A program made the position numbers and the translations under genes. From assembly GCA_026545765.1 (NCBI GenBank), contig CM048841.1, forward strand, positions 105,745,542-105,809,541: a stretch of 64,000 nt of DNA, read 5' to 3'. Below are positions 47,459 to 60,885 of the stretch, piece by piece (the first letter of the stretch is position 1; each line of letters opens with the position of its first letter). Source of the stretch: Plantago major (lineage: Eukaryota; Streptophyta; Magnoliopsida; Lamiales; Plantaginaceae). The notes beneath the pieces were generated by a model. The model ran no database searches. It was given only the letters and a program-made list of their open reading frames with translations, and was not told where the DNA came from.

Positions 47459-49260
47459 TGTAACGCCCCGAATTTTAAAAAGACGAACTAAGAAAAATAT
47501 GACTCGCGCTAGTTCGTGAGCTTGAAAATTCGACGAACTTGACTTGTTCAAAATATAAAACGTTACTAGACGTATTACGCATCAAAAGACTTGACATGAA
47601 ATTCTTGATACTAAACCGTGAACTAGTAAAATAATGCAGCGGAACTTAAAAATCATAAAAGCTTTGATACAAAACTCTAAAATATATGAAACTGAAAACG
47701 TAAAGATGCTCTTGGTAGTGATCACTGCTCCGGCAACACTCCACTCCAATAGCTCAGCTTGAAGTACCTAAAATTGATATTTAGAAAGGGATTGACCCAT
47801 TTTGGTGAACAATTTCACGTCGTCTTGACCTAAAGTTCTATCTTCATATTTTTTCAATCTTTTAATCTGATCTGTGCGAAACTGACACTTCTGAACTTGT
47901 TTGAAAACTCTTAACTTGACTTGAACTTAAAACTTATCTTGAAACGTCTTAAAAACATAATATGATCGCGAGTTCACTTGCGTATGAGTTCTATCCCTGC
48001 CCATGGTGGTATCTATCTCAATTCGACTTTCGTGGCCTATCCATTGACATGAACATAATCATGTGAATCTGTAATATTTCTCATGTTCTTTACTTAAACA
48101 TGAACTTTAACTTGAAAGCTTTTCCTTACTTTAAACTTATTAAAATCTTATTAAAGTGAATGCATGATCTTAGACTCTAACTCATGAATGCATGGACTTA
48201 TGTGTGTGCATAGCATAACAAACATAACATCAACATCCCATAAACCAATCCATGAACTCACTGCAGTTAGATAAATAAGCCAAATCAAACAAATCTCTTG
48301 CAACACAAACGGCACCAACACTTCAATAACATAAACACAAAACAACTAAGCTTACTTTACAAATCAATTTGCATGAGTTTTACTCTGATTCATCATATGG
48401 CACATAACAAACCAAGTAAGGGAAACTTGTTACATTCTACAGTATTTCTTTCTATATCAACCTTGTTTACCACATAAATCATAATTGCATCAAACTGGAC
48501 GGTAGGCATCTAGATAACAATTGACTTGTAGAATAACTCATAGAAAATCTTAGGGAAAATTGCGTCAGTGACAAATCACATATAACAATCATGAATCCTT
48601 CAATACATATATCTATATCCAGAAACCCAAATTGTAATTCAACAGTAAACCATATAAAGACAAATGAACTCTAAAGGAACTTGGAAGCATATCGTAGCAT
48701 ATATAACAAAATTAATTAATCGTGGAGGAAATTCTAGGGGAACTTGAATCAATTTCATATCATATATAACATGGATAACAATCAACAATACATATACATA
48801 TAGACATTTGTGCATGCAAGTCTCTTAGAGGAACTTGCCTTGAAAACCTCCTAGCACAAACGAACAACCGCCACGTGCGAGAATTTCAACTACTGCTGCT
48901 ACTCGAAAGAATTGTATGCTCTTGATAACATATACCTTCTGATGAAACTCAAATGTTGGATATGAAGATGGGAAATGTTTTATAACAAGTGGGATGAGCT
49001 TTTGATATAAGATTGAGGACACAACCCTCCCTTCTCAAACGGCTGGGTGATAAATTTAATTAAATGCAATTAATGAGATTATTGATTAAGACTAGCTAGA
49101 CTAGCAAAATGATTTGGGAAAACAAAGAGTTGGGCTGGTACATGAAGTGAGTAAGCCTTGGGAAACTACCCACGATCTACAAATTATACTTTGACGCTCC
49201 GGTTCATTCTAAAACGTCTAAATTTAAAATACGAATAATATGAATTTTTGGACTGTTACA
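47459..49260 (-). mobile_element. Solo LTR (Ty3/gypsy-like), minus orientation
   Basis: TGTAACGCCCCGAATTTT...TTTTTGGACTGTTACA, 1802 bp, with a perfect 5-bp duplication TTAAA at 47454-47458 and 49261-49265. TG...CA ends and absence of coding sequence mark a solo LTR. The minus-strand end (GGGGCGTTACA, TTCCGC upstream) resembles that of the LTR at 8055-9896, which gives its orientation. Confidence 0.88.
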
Positions 49261-49508
49261 TTAAATGTATAAAAAAAAAATTGCTTATTAATCATGAAAC
49301 TCCCATAACCGGTAGGTAGACCGGTTGGTTGTCGGGTTAACAGGTAGACAATAGATGACCAATATAGGTTTTTGCTCCCCTGGCTATTCCCTTTTTTTTC
49401 GATTTGGGACAATATATTACAGAAGAAAAGACCATTCAAAATGATCATCAATTACACCAACGAGAAAATAATTTATTACTATTACATTTTCAAACTACGG
49501 CTTCAGGA

Positions 49509-52020
49509 TCAGGCATCGGACACCAAGGCCTGATCAACCCGTGGCACCAGACGGCAAAGCAAGTCGTTAGCCCGAGGAGCTGTCAATCCAGGCCGTTCGG
49601 TCATGTCAACCGACTCACTGCCGTCAGACAGTTTCCACTCAAAGCATTGCACCATGGTTCCAATCACACTAAACAGCTCTTGCATGCCCAGTAACATCCC
49701 AGGGCAGCCTCTCCTACCCGTGCCGAAAGGCAGGAGCTCAAAATTCTGCCCTTTAACATCAATAGATTCGTTTCCGTTCTCCAAAAACCTCTCAGGTCGA
49801 TATTCCATCGGACTATCCCAGTATTTTGGATTTCTTCCCATGGACCAAAGGTTAACGAACAACAGAGTATTGGCCGGAATATCATACCCGCCAATCACAA
49901 CGTCAGCTATGGACTTTCTAGTGAGCATGGGAATTGGAGGGTGCAGACGAAACGTTTCTTTAATGATTGCTTGGAGGTACGGCAAGTTGGGGGCATCTGA
50001 TTCTTGTAACAATCTATATGATCCTATGACTTGGTCTATCTCCTCTTGAGCTCTTTTCATTACTTTCGGGTTGTTTATAAGTTCGGCTATCGCCCATTCT
50101 GTTGTAATGGCTGTTGTGTCTGTACCAGCAGTAAAGAAATCCTGCAGGATACAAAGGAAAATGTTATCATATAAAACTATGGCTCGATGTTTAGCATATT
50201 CAAGCATGATCAGGCACCAAATGAGATAGATCTCCCGATTTCCCCAACATTGTTTCAAATTAGCACTTCTAGAACAGAACAAGGAGTGTAAAGATTCATT
50301 TTTGTCAAGTCCAGTATGCTGGGTAATCAAATAGGGACCATAGATTGTTATAGCAAAGATATAAATGGGTGGCAAATGAAGCAACACCGTTCCATACTTC
50401 CATCATTAAATTTATGCACAAGTGCACTACTAAAATGAGAGTGACATGCCATTGCCATACCCAGCATGTTCAATCAATGTACAAGACTCATGTGACTTTC
50501 TTCACAAAAATATCAAGGTCGTTTTGAAGGAAAGTTCAGTAATGGTTGGCTTCCTGTCGCGTTAACTCGGGACCTAACTACTAATAGGACAATCAGAAGA
50601 AAAGACCATACCTACTAACTAAACTCAGGGGAAGTACTAATCGAAACGATCTTGTTCATCCTAATTCCTAAACCTAACCTTCCCCATGTCTATAAATGAA
50701 TTCTGTAAACCTAACTATTCATGCTATTGTTTAGTAACTAATTTACTAAAAATAAATGGGAAATTACTCGGACATCCAATGTATCCATTACTAACATATA
50801 AATTAACCAAATTAATCTCACATGATCAAACCCATCCGTTAGTTATATCGACTGTCCTGGACATCTTAGCTCATGCAACCTAGTAAGGGTTTAACTAAAC
50901 CCTGTCACCTAATCTTAGTCATTATTCGACACATTAGCCACTTACCAGACACCAACTCCCAAAATTAGCATTTCTACTACTAGTATTCTCTAATCAATCA
51001 ACTTTTTTTGTTTCCCTTACTACTCCGGTACTCCCCGACTTTTTTGGTCAACCCAGTACCGTAAAAGTCAAACTGTTAAACTCGTAAAAGAAGGAACTGA
51101 ACAAGTGAAGTTACCAAGATGAGAGCTTTAAGATGCTCCCTGGTAAAGTCGACCTCCGCCTTATCACTCTCCATAACATCCAGCAACATATCCAGAAAAT
51201 CCTTGGCCTCCGCACCACCGCCACCACGACGTCTCATCGCCTCCCGATCCGTAATAATCTTCTCCAACAAAGCATCATACCTCCTCTTAATATCCTCCGA
51301 CCTCTTCCTAATCCCCTGCAAATCAAACTTCCTACAAAACTTGACAATCTCCGAAACATCAAACTCCCCAAATATCTGCGTCACCTCCCTAATCACCGTC
51401 CTCGCCACCTCCGCCTCACCTTCCGTCTCCGAGCACCTGATCCCGAGCATCATGCTCGAGATCACATTACTCGTCAGCCTCACAAGCTCATCCGTAACAT
51501 TGACAATCTCACTCCGATTCGCCTTCTCCATCAAAACCGCCAAACACGACCTAATCTCCGAAAACCTAATCGGCTGGAAATGGCCTAAATTCCTGGCGCC
51601 GAGCAGCTCGTAGGTGCAGAGCTTCTTAATGAACTTCCAGTACGGGCCGTACGGAGCGAATGCGAAGGAGGAGTTGTAGGTGACGATGTCGATTGCGGTG
51701 GAGTGTTTGCGAGAGGAGAAGATGAGTTCGTGAGTTTTGAGAAAGTCTCTAGCGAGGTCTGGAGAGGAGCAGACGACGCAATGGACGGATCCGAGGTGGA
51801 GCTGGAAGAGCGGGCCGTAGGTTTGGGCGAAGGAGTTGAAGGTGTGGTGGAGCTTGGGGCCGAGGAGGTGGAGGTGGCCGATTAAGGGGAGGGAGAAGGG
51901 GCCGGGTGGGAGGGTGGAGGTGCGGCGGAGGAGGCGGGTGATGGTGGCGCAAATGAGGAGGAATAGGGCGGTGTAGAGTGTGAGTTCGAGTGGAGTTGCT
52001 GCCATTGTTGGGTAGTGCAT
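49509..52020 (-). CDS. Cytochrome P450 CYP93B-like, probable flavone synthase II
   Basis: Two exons: 52020-51115 and 50141-49509, separated by a 973-bp GT-AG intron, coding 512 residues (507 if the ATG at 52003-52005 is used). It shows an N-terminal membrane anchor, the hinge LPPGPFSLPLIGHLH, the I-helix AGTDTT (about 307-312), ExxR (Glu364-Arg367), PERF, and the heme loop PFGTGRRGCPG with Cys448. SSRKHSTAIDIVTYNSSFAF, KDFLDMLLDVMES and the phase-0 intron before DFFTAGTDTT match CYP93B enzymes, which convert flavanones to flavones (or 2-hydroxyflavanones) at the ER. Lamiales flavone synthases II are the closest in feel. CYP93B versus other CYP93 rests on overall resemblance, so substrate is not certain. 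No damage seen. Confidence 0.9.
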
Positions 52021-52260
52021 GGAGGTTTAGTTACTGTTTTTGGAGAAATTGGGAGAGTGTATTTAATGGGAGGGAGTTGAGGTGAACAGGGTGTACCTTG
52101 AGTTTGGTGGAACGAGTGGTGAAGAATGGTTGCTTTGGGAAAAGTTGGTGGAGATATCGACTAATTAGTTGTTAAACCATACACTCTCTCATTTGGGTGA
52201 AGACGACGTGTTTTAGTTAGTTCCTGGTAAATAATTGACACCTCTCTGTTACTGCACCAT
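52021..52260 (-). promoter_or_regulatory. Upstream region of the CYP93B gene with MYB/ACGT-like motifs
   Basis: On the minus strand, ACCAAAC (52102-52108) fits the ACCWAMC MYB-recognition element and CACGTC (52205-52210) carries an ACGT core. A TATA-like ATTAAATAC lies about 40-55 bp before the ATG. MYB plus ACGT pairs occur in flavonoid gene promoters, but these short motifs also occur by chance. Confidence 0.35.
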
Positions 52261-54600
52261 CGACATTCTATTCATGCAATGCAGCGGGCAGATATTATCA
52301 GCATAGCACCTGTCAACATACCCCGTGGACTTCCCACTTTGTATATTCTATTTCCGGTCAGGTCGGGTCGGGTGTGAGAGATATGCATCCATTGCACAAG
52401 GTTCAACCTGTTCAATCAGGGGCGGAGCTAGAATTTTAACCTTGGAAGTCGGGAGGCAAAACTATATGGCCTTATTTCTAAAGTGGGGGACCGAAACCTA
52501 AAATAACAAAAATATTACATTGTTTACAATTTTTCATTTTCAAAGTTTGGTGTGGGATAGATTTTGAATTGAAAATTTTACCATTACGATTTGAAATTAA
52601 TTCGTGGTCAAAGTTGGATTTTTGTTACTACAAAAAATCAAAAGTGAAGCTACTAAAGGACACAGGAGTGTTTTTGAACTTGCATACTTCGTTCATCCCA
52701 AAAAAACGTGACGTTTAACTTTCTATGGTCGACTTTGACTATAAATTAATCTTAAATTATACAACAAAATTTATTTAATAAATTTCATAATCGAAATTCA
52801 GTCAATAATACTTTCATATGTTTTTCAATGCAATTCAAAAATATTCATGATAAAATCCGACCTTAAAAGTTAGTAATGTCACACTCTTCTTGGTACAGTA
52901 CGGTATGTTGGCAACTAGGTTATTGTTTACAGAGCAAGATAATGGTAGATTGGAAGTGGTAGCTAGTTTCTAATTACTACTATAAGAATGCGAAAGTGTA
53001 ATACATGGACAAAAATGTAGCTGCACAAATATGTCCTGGCAAAACGTACTTCAAGTAATGAGGTCCCCCAAAATTGTCTTCTAGAAGAAGAGCAACAGCT
53101 GCGGTATTGGCTATTTTAACGATTTAAGTTGAACATAAGAAAATTAGAAATCATCAATCACTTGATAAGAATACATTTTTATTCGGTGAAACCTGATTCG
53201 TTAACGAAGGTGACAAATATAAAACTAATCTGTGTAACTTTTTAAACCATGAAATCACCTGATAAGTGTGTTATCTTATCATCGATAAATCACCTCATCG
53301 ATTATCGATTCGTTTTATCAGATATACAATACATTCTATTTCAAAAGTCGAATTTAGTTGAATGAGAGACTCAAAAGTCTCAAACCATAGATGTGAACTA
53401 CACAAACCTACCCAGTGAAGTCGGCTACTCCTATCTTGTTCGAATTTTCAAGGACCATCTATTGCTAACTGTTACATTCCATCCTAGTAGTAATTGACAT
53501 AAACTCGATCCCTCAAAATGTCACATTTTTCTCTTATTATTACAAAACTTAACATGTGTCGGATCCTATCTTTACAAATAGGGTGGAAAGATCAGACACT
53601 CACGATTCATCGACCCGGACATGCTACGAACTCAATATGAACTATACTTATCACATTTTTCTCTTATTATTACAAAACTTAACATGTGTCGGATCCTATC
53701 TTTACAAATAGGGTGGAAAGATCAGACACTCACGATTCATCGACCCGGACATGCTACGAACTCAATATGAACTATACTTATGTAGAACCCGGGTTAGAAT
53801 TTGAAAAAGGTCAGACAATTCTCAGATTCATGAGGATTAATCACATGAAATGAATGCTAATAGCAGGCTTTATCCTTTAATTAGGAAAGCGATGCAACTC
53901 CGGTTTCATACAAATTTACGTGCTGCTATAGCCAAATGCATGGCCAGTCAAATATCAGTGTGTACGAATGCTAATAGGGAGTTTCTATAAAAAGAGTTAC
54001 AGAGGTAATTCCTCCGTTCCACATAAATCTACTGATTAGATTTCACACATGGTTTTAAATAGACATAGGAGTTGAAGTAAGTACATAGTAGATGAAAATG
54101 CACCAGAAAATGAGATTAGACTATAATTCTACGGAGGAAATGAAAGCAGGTATGATTCTTCGGATGGGGGAGTATTGAATATTGATACTATTTTAGGCAC
54201 AACTATAGCTGTACATTTGTCCTGCCAAACAGAACTACATAGAGTTGAGGTCCCAGGCATTAGTTTCTAAAAGTAGGGTAACACCAACCATGACTGGCTA
54301 AAGCGAAAAAAAAACTTGCCCAATGGTCAAGAACAATAACTCCGAGTTATTGGATTAACTCACATTATGTTCGTTTTGGGCTATAACAATAAAACCTAAT
54401 TTCAGCATACTCGATTATAACTGCAAACAAAACGTAACTATAACTCCAAACTAATCATAACTCTAACTCAAGTATGGGAAAGTACCGGTGTCATCGGTTG
54501 CATTAAATGTACATCTAATTAGTGTAATCTTCAAAATTAAGGACAAGTATTATAACACACAACTACCACCATAGCAGTGTGACCAAACTACTGTTTAAAC
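52261..54600. other. Intergenic spacer with repeats
   Basis: No gene. CAGGGGCGGAGCTAG at 52417-52431 looks like a hAT terminal sequence without a visible partner. A perfect 130-bp tandem duplication lies at 53521-53780. Confidence 0.5.
53521..53780 (+). repeat. Perfect 130-bp tandem duplication
   Basis: 53521-53650 and 53651-53780 are identical base for base. Either a very recent duplication or an assembly artefact. Confidence 0.97.
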
Positions 54601-55040
54601 TCTCTTCTTAAGTATAGGCAACCCAGGTACTGAAATGATTTCAAAGACTCGAACTAATCTTTTCATTCTTACAACTCATCAAACTTTCAAGATGTTAAAT
54701 TCAGGAACAATATGCTCCCAAAGAAAATATTATATTCAGGTTAACTTACAATGCTACCTACAAAAGGATTTTAATGCATGTGCAAAAGTCAGGATATTAC
54801 ACTCATATTCTATCATCAAATGTAGGTTCTTGCGAGGATCCTGGAAGCGTTTGGCTCCGTGCTTGATGGAGTTCAGGTAAAATTACTCCAATTCAAGCTT
54901 CTGTAAATTTTTCCTTTTGGTTCAAAGCTATATGGTTATGAAAACAGCCATCTTTAATGGCAGTTAGAAAGATTAGCCAAGTGAAGCCATTTAAGCATTA
55001 ACGGAAGAAACCTGAAGGCTCCATTTGTGCAGCCTATATA

Positions 55041-58000
55041 CTATGTGCTTGCCCTCGGAGGACTAGAAGCTCCATTTTGTGTTTGTTCTGAAGACGATGG
55101 CTTCTGCTGTTTGCCTCTAAATAAGCTTTTCGAGTATATGGAACCAAAGACAATAATCTGATGACAAATTTCAAAATCAATTTCAGGAACCAAGTTACTG
55201 AAAATCTGCCAATATAAATATAGGTCCATGTTTGACACTTACCGCTCCAATCAATTGCTCCCAGCTAAGTGGGTGGGTAAACCATACGCACGACAATAGA
55301 ATGCTAACCAGCTGTTTCAAAAGCACATAAACAATCCGAGGTTATTGTGCCAGAAAGAAAAGCCAAAAAAAAAAAAAAAAATGTTGAATAAAGATTTACA
55401 AAAAGAATAATTGAGAAAGGCCATTAATACCTGTCTGGTGGTCATTATCGTGGCAAATGCTAGTGCGCCAAAATTTCGGATGGTGTAAGAAATAAAGAAC
55501 TGACTGATTGTGGCAACCTGAAAATGGGTTACAGTGATATTGATGTTTCCACATTAAAAATATAGAATGATCTAAAAAAGAAAATAAAAGCTCGGAGGTA
55601 AAATAGTGAAGTGCAAAGAGAAAGGCATTAAACGCTTAGATTTATATATGCAAAGGGAGATATATATTATTTAGCTTACAGTTGATAGAATCGCAATGTC
55701 CATGAAACAGTCACTATGGCGAGAAACAAAATCAAGAGCAATTGGAAGACTGCCTTGCAAAATCAAACCTGGTGCAAATATGAGAAACAAGTGTCAAGTT
55801 GGTGTCGGTTCAAATATGCATATATGACGGAGAATTACATGAATCAGGCCTATTCACGTACAGAAAGTTTGTAATTCAGAATTTTTTTTTTAATAATCAA
55901 CACATTTCGTGACAAACAGCATTTTACTTGCTGTTTAACCATTTAAGTATGGTTGGGATTCCTTACAAAAAACTCAAGTAGAAAGAATTGAATATGGGCA
56001 AAAGAGTTCAAATATTACCAGTGAAACTGAGCATGCATGAACATAATGTAGTGTAAAATATCTGATTGTGTATATCCATGTCATAGCCTCTAAAAAGTTT
56101 GTCCTGGAAAGTGCTTGTGAAGCCATCAAACCTGGCAAACCCAGCAAATGTGATATTAGAAATGTTAGGACCAGAACATTTAAACTTCAAGATAGCTTTT
56201 GGACACGAAATGAAAACAGCCAAAAAATTAGACATAGCAAATTAGATATATTATCAAAGTCAAACCTGAAGGAGAATGTATAACTCAAGAAAAACAAATT
56301 CATTAAGTGAACTTCACATGACAAGAAACATGGCTCCTACTGTTCATTATAAGTGACACTGACAGCAAATATAATTTAATGCCCTGATAAAATAAGTTCA
56401 AGATTTACAGGCAACTCAATCTCCTCCGTAAGTAATACTGTAATACCATTTGACTGGAAATCATATGTAAGCAAAGAACTATAATCCCAGCCTCCAGCAT
56501 GGGGAAGAAACACAATCGGGGAAGAAAGAAAACTAATAATGCAGAGAAAGATTTTACTATGACACTTGACATGGCCAAAATAATGAAAATGATGAAATTA
56601 AAAGGAAGCAGTAGCATATAAGTGTAGTATGTGCTCTTTTTTCCAAAGAGAAATTTAAAGGAATGTAGATTAAGTGAGCAAAGCAATACATGAATCACTT
56701 TCTCATACCCAAGATAACCAAGCATCAAGGAAACACCCCAAACTGTGCTTTCCCTCCCTCTATTGTATGGACTGATATCCCCTGCTGCCTACATTAGCAG
56801 AGTAAATTGTTATAGTAATCAATTCTAAACCCAACAACTGCATATACACCAGGCTTGAGTATGCAAGAAATATTACAATGCATCATCGGTTCACATGTTA
56901 TTATTCAATCCCAGCATAAAACTTCGACACGCGACCAAAGACTATAAAGAAGAAAAAGAAGGGAAGATTTTTTCTAGTGGAGACATTATTTCTTCATGAA
57001 CACATCCACCACAAGAGTACGAGCACTTCTGTATCTATCAACTAAATGTTTTAAAATAAAGTGGGGAGCGTGCAACCGCTACCCTTGGATGCTGACTGGG
57101 TAAACCCCCTGGACTTATGATGAATTTTAATGCACTTCAAAGATCATTCATTTTAAGAAGTAATCATCAATGATGAGATCCAAAATCTGTCTGGTTCTAC
57201 CACCTGAAAGATTTCCCTGACGCCTAATTCTAAAAGTCAATAGTCAATTTTGTCAAGGGAATTTTAATAATTGCTTCAATCCTGGTTCGTTTCTGTTAGA
57301 AGAGACAGCAGTCAACAATGTCCTTCACATTTTCCTAAGCACTTGATAAGTGTTCTCAGCATTTGATCTCACTTTACAGTAGCTCTCTCTACCACTTATG
57401 TTAATCATCAGACGGTGAACTGAAATTTCACCTCCCGCGTGTAAACTTTACTAATAATGTTAAGAAAAAATGTTTCCTAACAAGATTTACCAACCAAAAA
57501 AAGCAATTGGAATCAGAAGGAAAGGAAACAAAAAAACAAACAACCACTGGCCTACATAATAAAATGGCAGATGTATGATTTTATAAATGCAGGGGAGACT
57601 CTTTATATATTTCTGCTAGGGGAATCTTCACAGAATCATTAGTCATGCCAGATATATGTTAAATAGTGTAATCGATGTATCAAACCACAATTACCGGATA
57701 TAAAACGAATATTGAACAACCAAGAGTCACCAAGAAGGCCAACATATAATCACGTCCATTGTACTTCTTTTGCATGATGACAGTTCCCCAAATCTGCATC
57801 CAGGGAAAAAGAAAACTTTTGAGTATGAGAAGTAGAGCACATAAAGGACCAGCTTTAGTATCAACTTGAAACCAAGCTGAATGAGATGTAGTCGAGGTTT
57901 GTAGGGAAAAATAAATGTTTTCAAGTTATATAGTGCAGCTGACAAGTCATAAAGAATGTGTTATGAGATTCCAAAAAGCAGAATTAATTTCAACGGTTTC

Positions 58001-60182
58001 AGAGAGTTAATACGTATCAGAATGATAGCTTGTGCTTCTGATAAGTCCGTGTAGTCAAGACAGCAACAACAGTATATCAAGTTAGACTCACCATCACAGG
58101 TATCATTTTGGCACACTTTGCCAGTGTCTGAATTGGGAAACTGACATATTTTAAAGCCTGAACAAGCATAATAGGAAATGTCAGTACATGTACTTTACTT
58201 TCTCATGCGAGTCAAATAAACCAGTCATCCAGATTCAAATAGACAAAAGAGGTCTATGTGTAGTGTTTCTCTCTGGGAAGTACTAAAATAACATGTGAAT
58301 CTGTAATGAGGGCAACTAACCTCATACTGACAAGTTGTAGTGAGTATGTTAGATACAGACACAACACAATACTTGTAAATTGGAGCAACAGGGTCGAGGT
58401 CCTTTTTGCTTCCCTGGAAAGAGGGAGAGAACACATGACTTGGAATGTTCTGGATTAAAATAAGAAAGAACACCAAAGGATGAACAAGTCCAAGTTGTGC
58501 AATATGTGAAAGTTAGACCAGCCTCTTGGTTCCACATGAAGTTGGTAGGTTGTTACTTATCATGTAAGCATATTCCCTAGCTATAATGTGTACTTGGTCT
58601 TCAAGTAGAGTATCAAGAATTACCAAAGAACATATGTTCAAGTAAGTTAACATGAGAAATGTCTCTCATTAACCATCTAAGTTTATGAATTTTGTACTTG
58701 AATTGCATAAAGTTTTCATTTCTTAAAAAATAACCAGGCAACTCAATTAAGTTGACATCAATTACCAGTAGAACTGCAGCGGATACAGCAGAAGTTGTTA
58801 TGCGATTGCAGAAGACAAGAAACAAAGAGTGCCTGAAGTATTCTTTTTCTGGTCCATATGGAACTCGCATAATTTTTTCCTGAGAAAATTATAAATTAAA
58901 TGATGTAAAAGTCAATGTATCCAAAATATAATCTTGATCCAGATTATCGCTTCAACAGTGCTATATTAGGTAAAAATGAAACCAGAAAAAGATACAAGTA
59001 GTTTCTATAGGCCAGACAGTTACCCGAGAATTAGCATCAAAATCAGCACAGCACAAAGCTCTACAACCAAATACTACTGTTGAATCAGTTTTTTTTTTTT
59101 TTTCTCCTTTCTTTTTATCGAAAGCAACAAATTCCCTTTTTACAATATGACACCCAAGATACGGGAAAGTCCGGAGCATTAACAACATAAATATTAGTGT
59201 CAAGACTTTTCTTACTAAAAAGTCAAGATTCATTCATATTCCAATGTTAAACATATGGATATTGTCCGCTGCGTATCCAACAAGATCTTCTCATTTCTAA
59301 AGGTGCTTAGTGCACAAACGTTATTTGCCATTTGAAACCTTGCCAACTCCTTGTTGACCTCCAACTGTAAGCTTATGTTGCATAACACACTAATCTGTAG
59401 TCACATCACTCCAGCAATCAGAACTAAGCATGTATGCATGATTCCAATCTAACCTTACATACTTCATTCGCTGTTTCACAAGAAAATGTCTGTAAAATCC
59501 TCAAGGCACCACTGTCCAACAACTAAATCCGACACATCAACAGACCTCCCTCTTCCAGTCAAAACACAATAACATCCTTTCAGCTGATGTAAACAATCCC
59601 CAAACCATTGACACAAAAGGCACACTTAGAATGCCGTCTCACATGACTTGCTAAAAAACACAATTCGTCACTTTTTGAAAAGGCAATGTTCCAAACAACG
59701 CACACTAACTCCTAGATCAACCCCAAAGATAAACAAATAAACGCTGTTTCACCTTACATTAGTAATCCACCACCTCCTAGATGGACTCCGAAGCACATAC
59801 TAGATACTACCATTAGAATTAAAGCTACAACTTAGAATGCAGCGGCATAAAATTCACTAAAAACAGCTTCTTTTTTTTCCCTCAGAAAGAAAGCTAAATC
59901 TACAAGATTCATAAACAGCCTGAATCAAGAATCAAAACTTACAATTGGTGGTGTGGGTGACATAAAAAAGTCCTTTTTACTCTAACTTTCCCCTTTACAC
60001 ATAGAATAGAATTCACAAAAACAAAAAAGACAATATCTTTGAATGAAAAATTCATGGAATAGAACCTGTAGAACACCGTAGATGAGGAGAGTGGACATGA
60101 TTCCAGTAACGGCAAAGGACATCTTCAAAAACTTACTCTCCTGGAATCTCTGCATGAAGGGCAAAGATGGTGACTCCGCCAT
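55041..60182 (-). CDS. UDP-galactose/UDP-glucose transporter 5-like (UTR5)
   Basis: Eleven coding exons, all with GT-AG junctions that keep frame: 60182-60066, 58879-58766, 58413-58321, 58157-58092, 57793-57695, 56788-56709, 56131-56019, 55768-55680, 55517-55431, 55311-55243, 55157-55041; 347 residues. Hydrophobic blocks fit about ten membrane helices of the nucleotide-sugar transporter (SLC35B/UAA) family. Diagnostic stretches include KIMRVPYGPEKEYFRHSLF, YKYCVVSVSNILTTTCQYE, ALKYVSFPIQTLAKCAKMI, IWGTVIMQKKY, GFTSTFQDKLF and THPLSWEQLIG. Similarity is closest to plant UTR5A/5B, which bring UDP-sugars into Golgi or ER for glycan and wall synthesis. The N terminus (MAESPSLPFMQRF) is short and cytosolic. 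A likely 5' UTR intron spans 60209-60307. No defects are visible; 55158-60065 holds only introns besides the exons. Confidence 0.95.
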
Positions 60183-60462
60183 GTTTCCAAGCCGATGATC
60201 CGCCTCGACTGTGAATTTTGTGAATGAAATCAAACGCCACAAATAGTCAAATCCACAAAGGAAAGTAGCAATGAAAATGGCGATCAGAAAGAGGGAAAGG
60301 GAGATACCGGAATGGCGGAGATGATAACGACGTCGTTTGATGAAGATTGGATACTAATTCAGCTTCAAATTGCAGGGGTTTCGCAGGCGGGGTTTTCCAT
60401 TTCCTTCTCTGTTTTTGCGACTTTATACTTTATTAATTAAAAAATCAATGTCTACCGAGTAA

Positions 60463-60580
60463 GGCTAGGTTCTCTTCAACTGAAAACTCATTCAATTCAG
60501 TTCAATTCAGTTCAGCTTAGTTATATTTTATACTACAATTCAGTTTAGTTCAGTAAATTTAAATTGAAAAGAACAGAGCC
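60463..60580. mobile_element. Harbinger/Tourist-like MITE, 118 bp
   Basis: GGCTAGGTTCTCTTCAA at the left pairs with GGCTCTGTTCTTTTCAA (minus strand) at the right, flanked by TAA on both sides (60460-60462 and 60581-60583). Its interior is TTCAGTTCAATTCAG repeats. GGC...GCC ends with a TAA duplication fit PIF/Harbinger MITEs. Confidence 0.75.
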
Positions 60581-60595
60581 TAAGTACTGTATTAT

Positions 60596-60885
60596 GACAG
60601 ACAGTCTCTAGATACTTAAAAGACGGATTTGTGTTGTCAAAAAACTCAGATGTTATTATATGTTGCCAATATTCACAAAGTCTCATAAGAAACGGTATCT
60701 TTTGTTATAAATAAAATCATTTATGTTATTAATCAAAACGTCTATATTGTTAACGAAATAAGTCTTGTTGTGATATAAAAAAAACACCAATATTGATAAC
60801 ATATGTATTTTGATAAATAATATCGATAGTTTTCTTGACAATATAGATCCGTCTCTAGATAAATTATCTAGAGACTGTCTCTCTC
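60596..60885. mobile_element. MITE-like inverted-repeat element, about 290 bp
   Basis: The left arm GACAGACAGTCTCTAGATA...AGACGGATTTGTGTTGTCAA is repeated inverted at the right (GAGAGACAGTCTCTAGATA...AGACGGATCTATATTGTCAA on the minus strand), giving TIRs of about 60-65 bp. The target duplication is not clear, so the superfamily is open (Mutator-like is plausible). Confidence 0.7.

Noticed and set aside
51119..51613. Long plus-strand frames of 164 and 151 codons over the P450 first exon
   Set aside because: Shadow frames of the CYP93B coding strand.
54635..54880. 81-codon frame near 54.7 kb
   Set aside because: No recognisable motifs; lies downstream of the transporter gene on the opposite strand.
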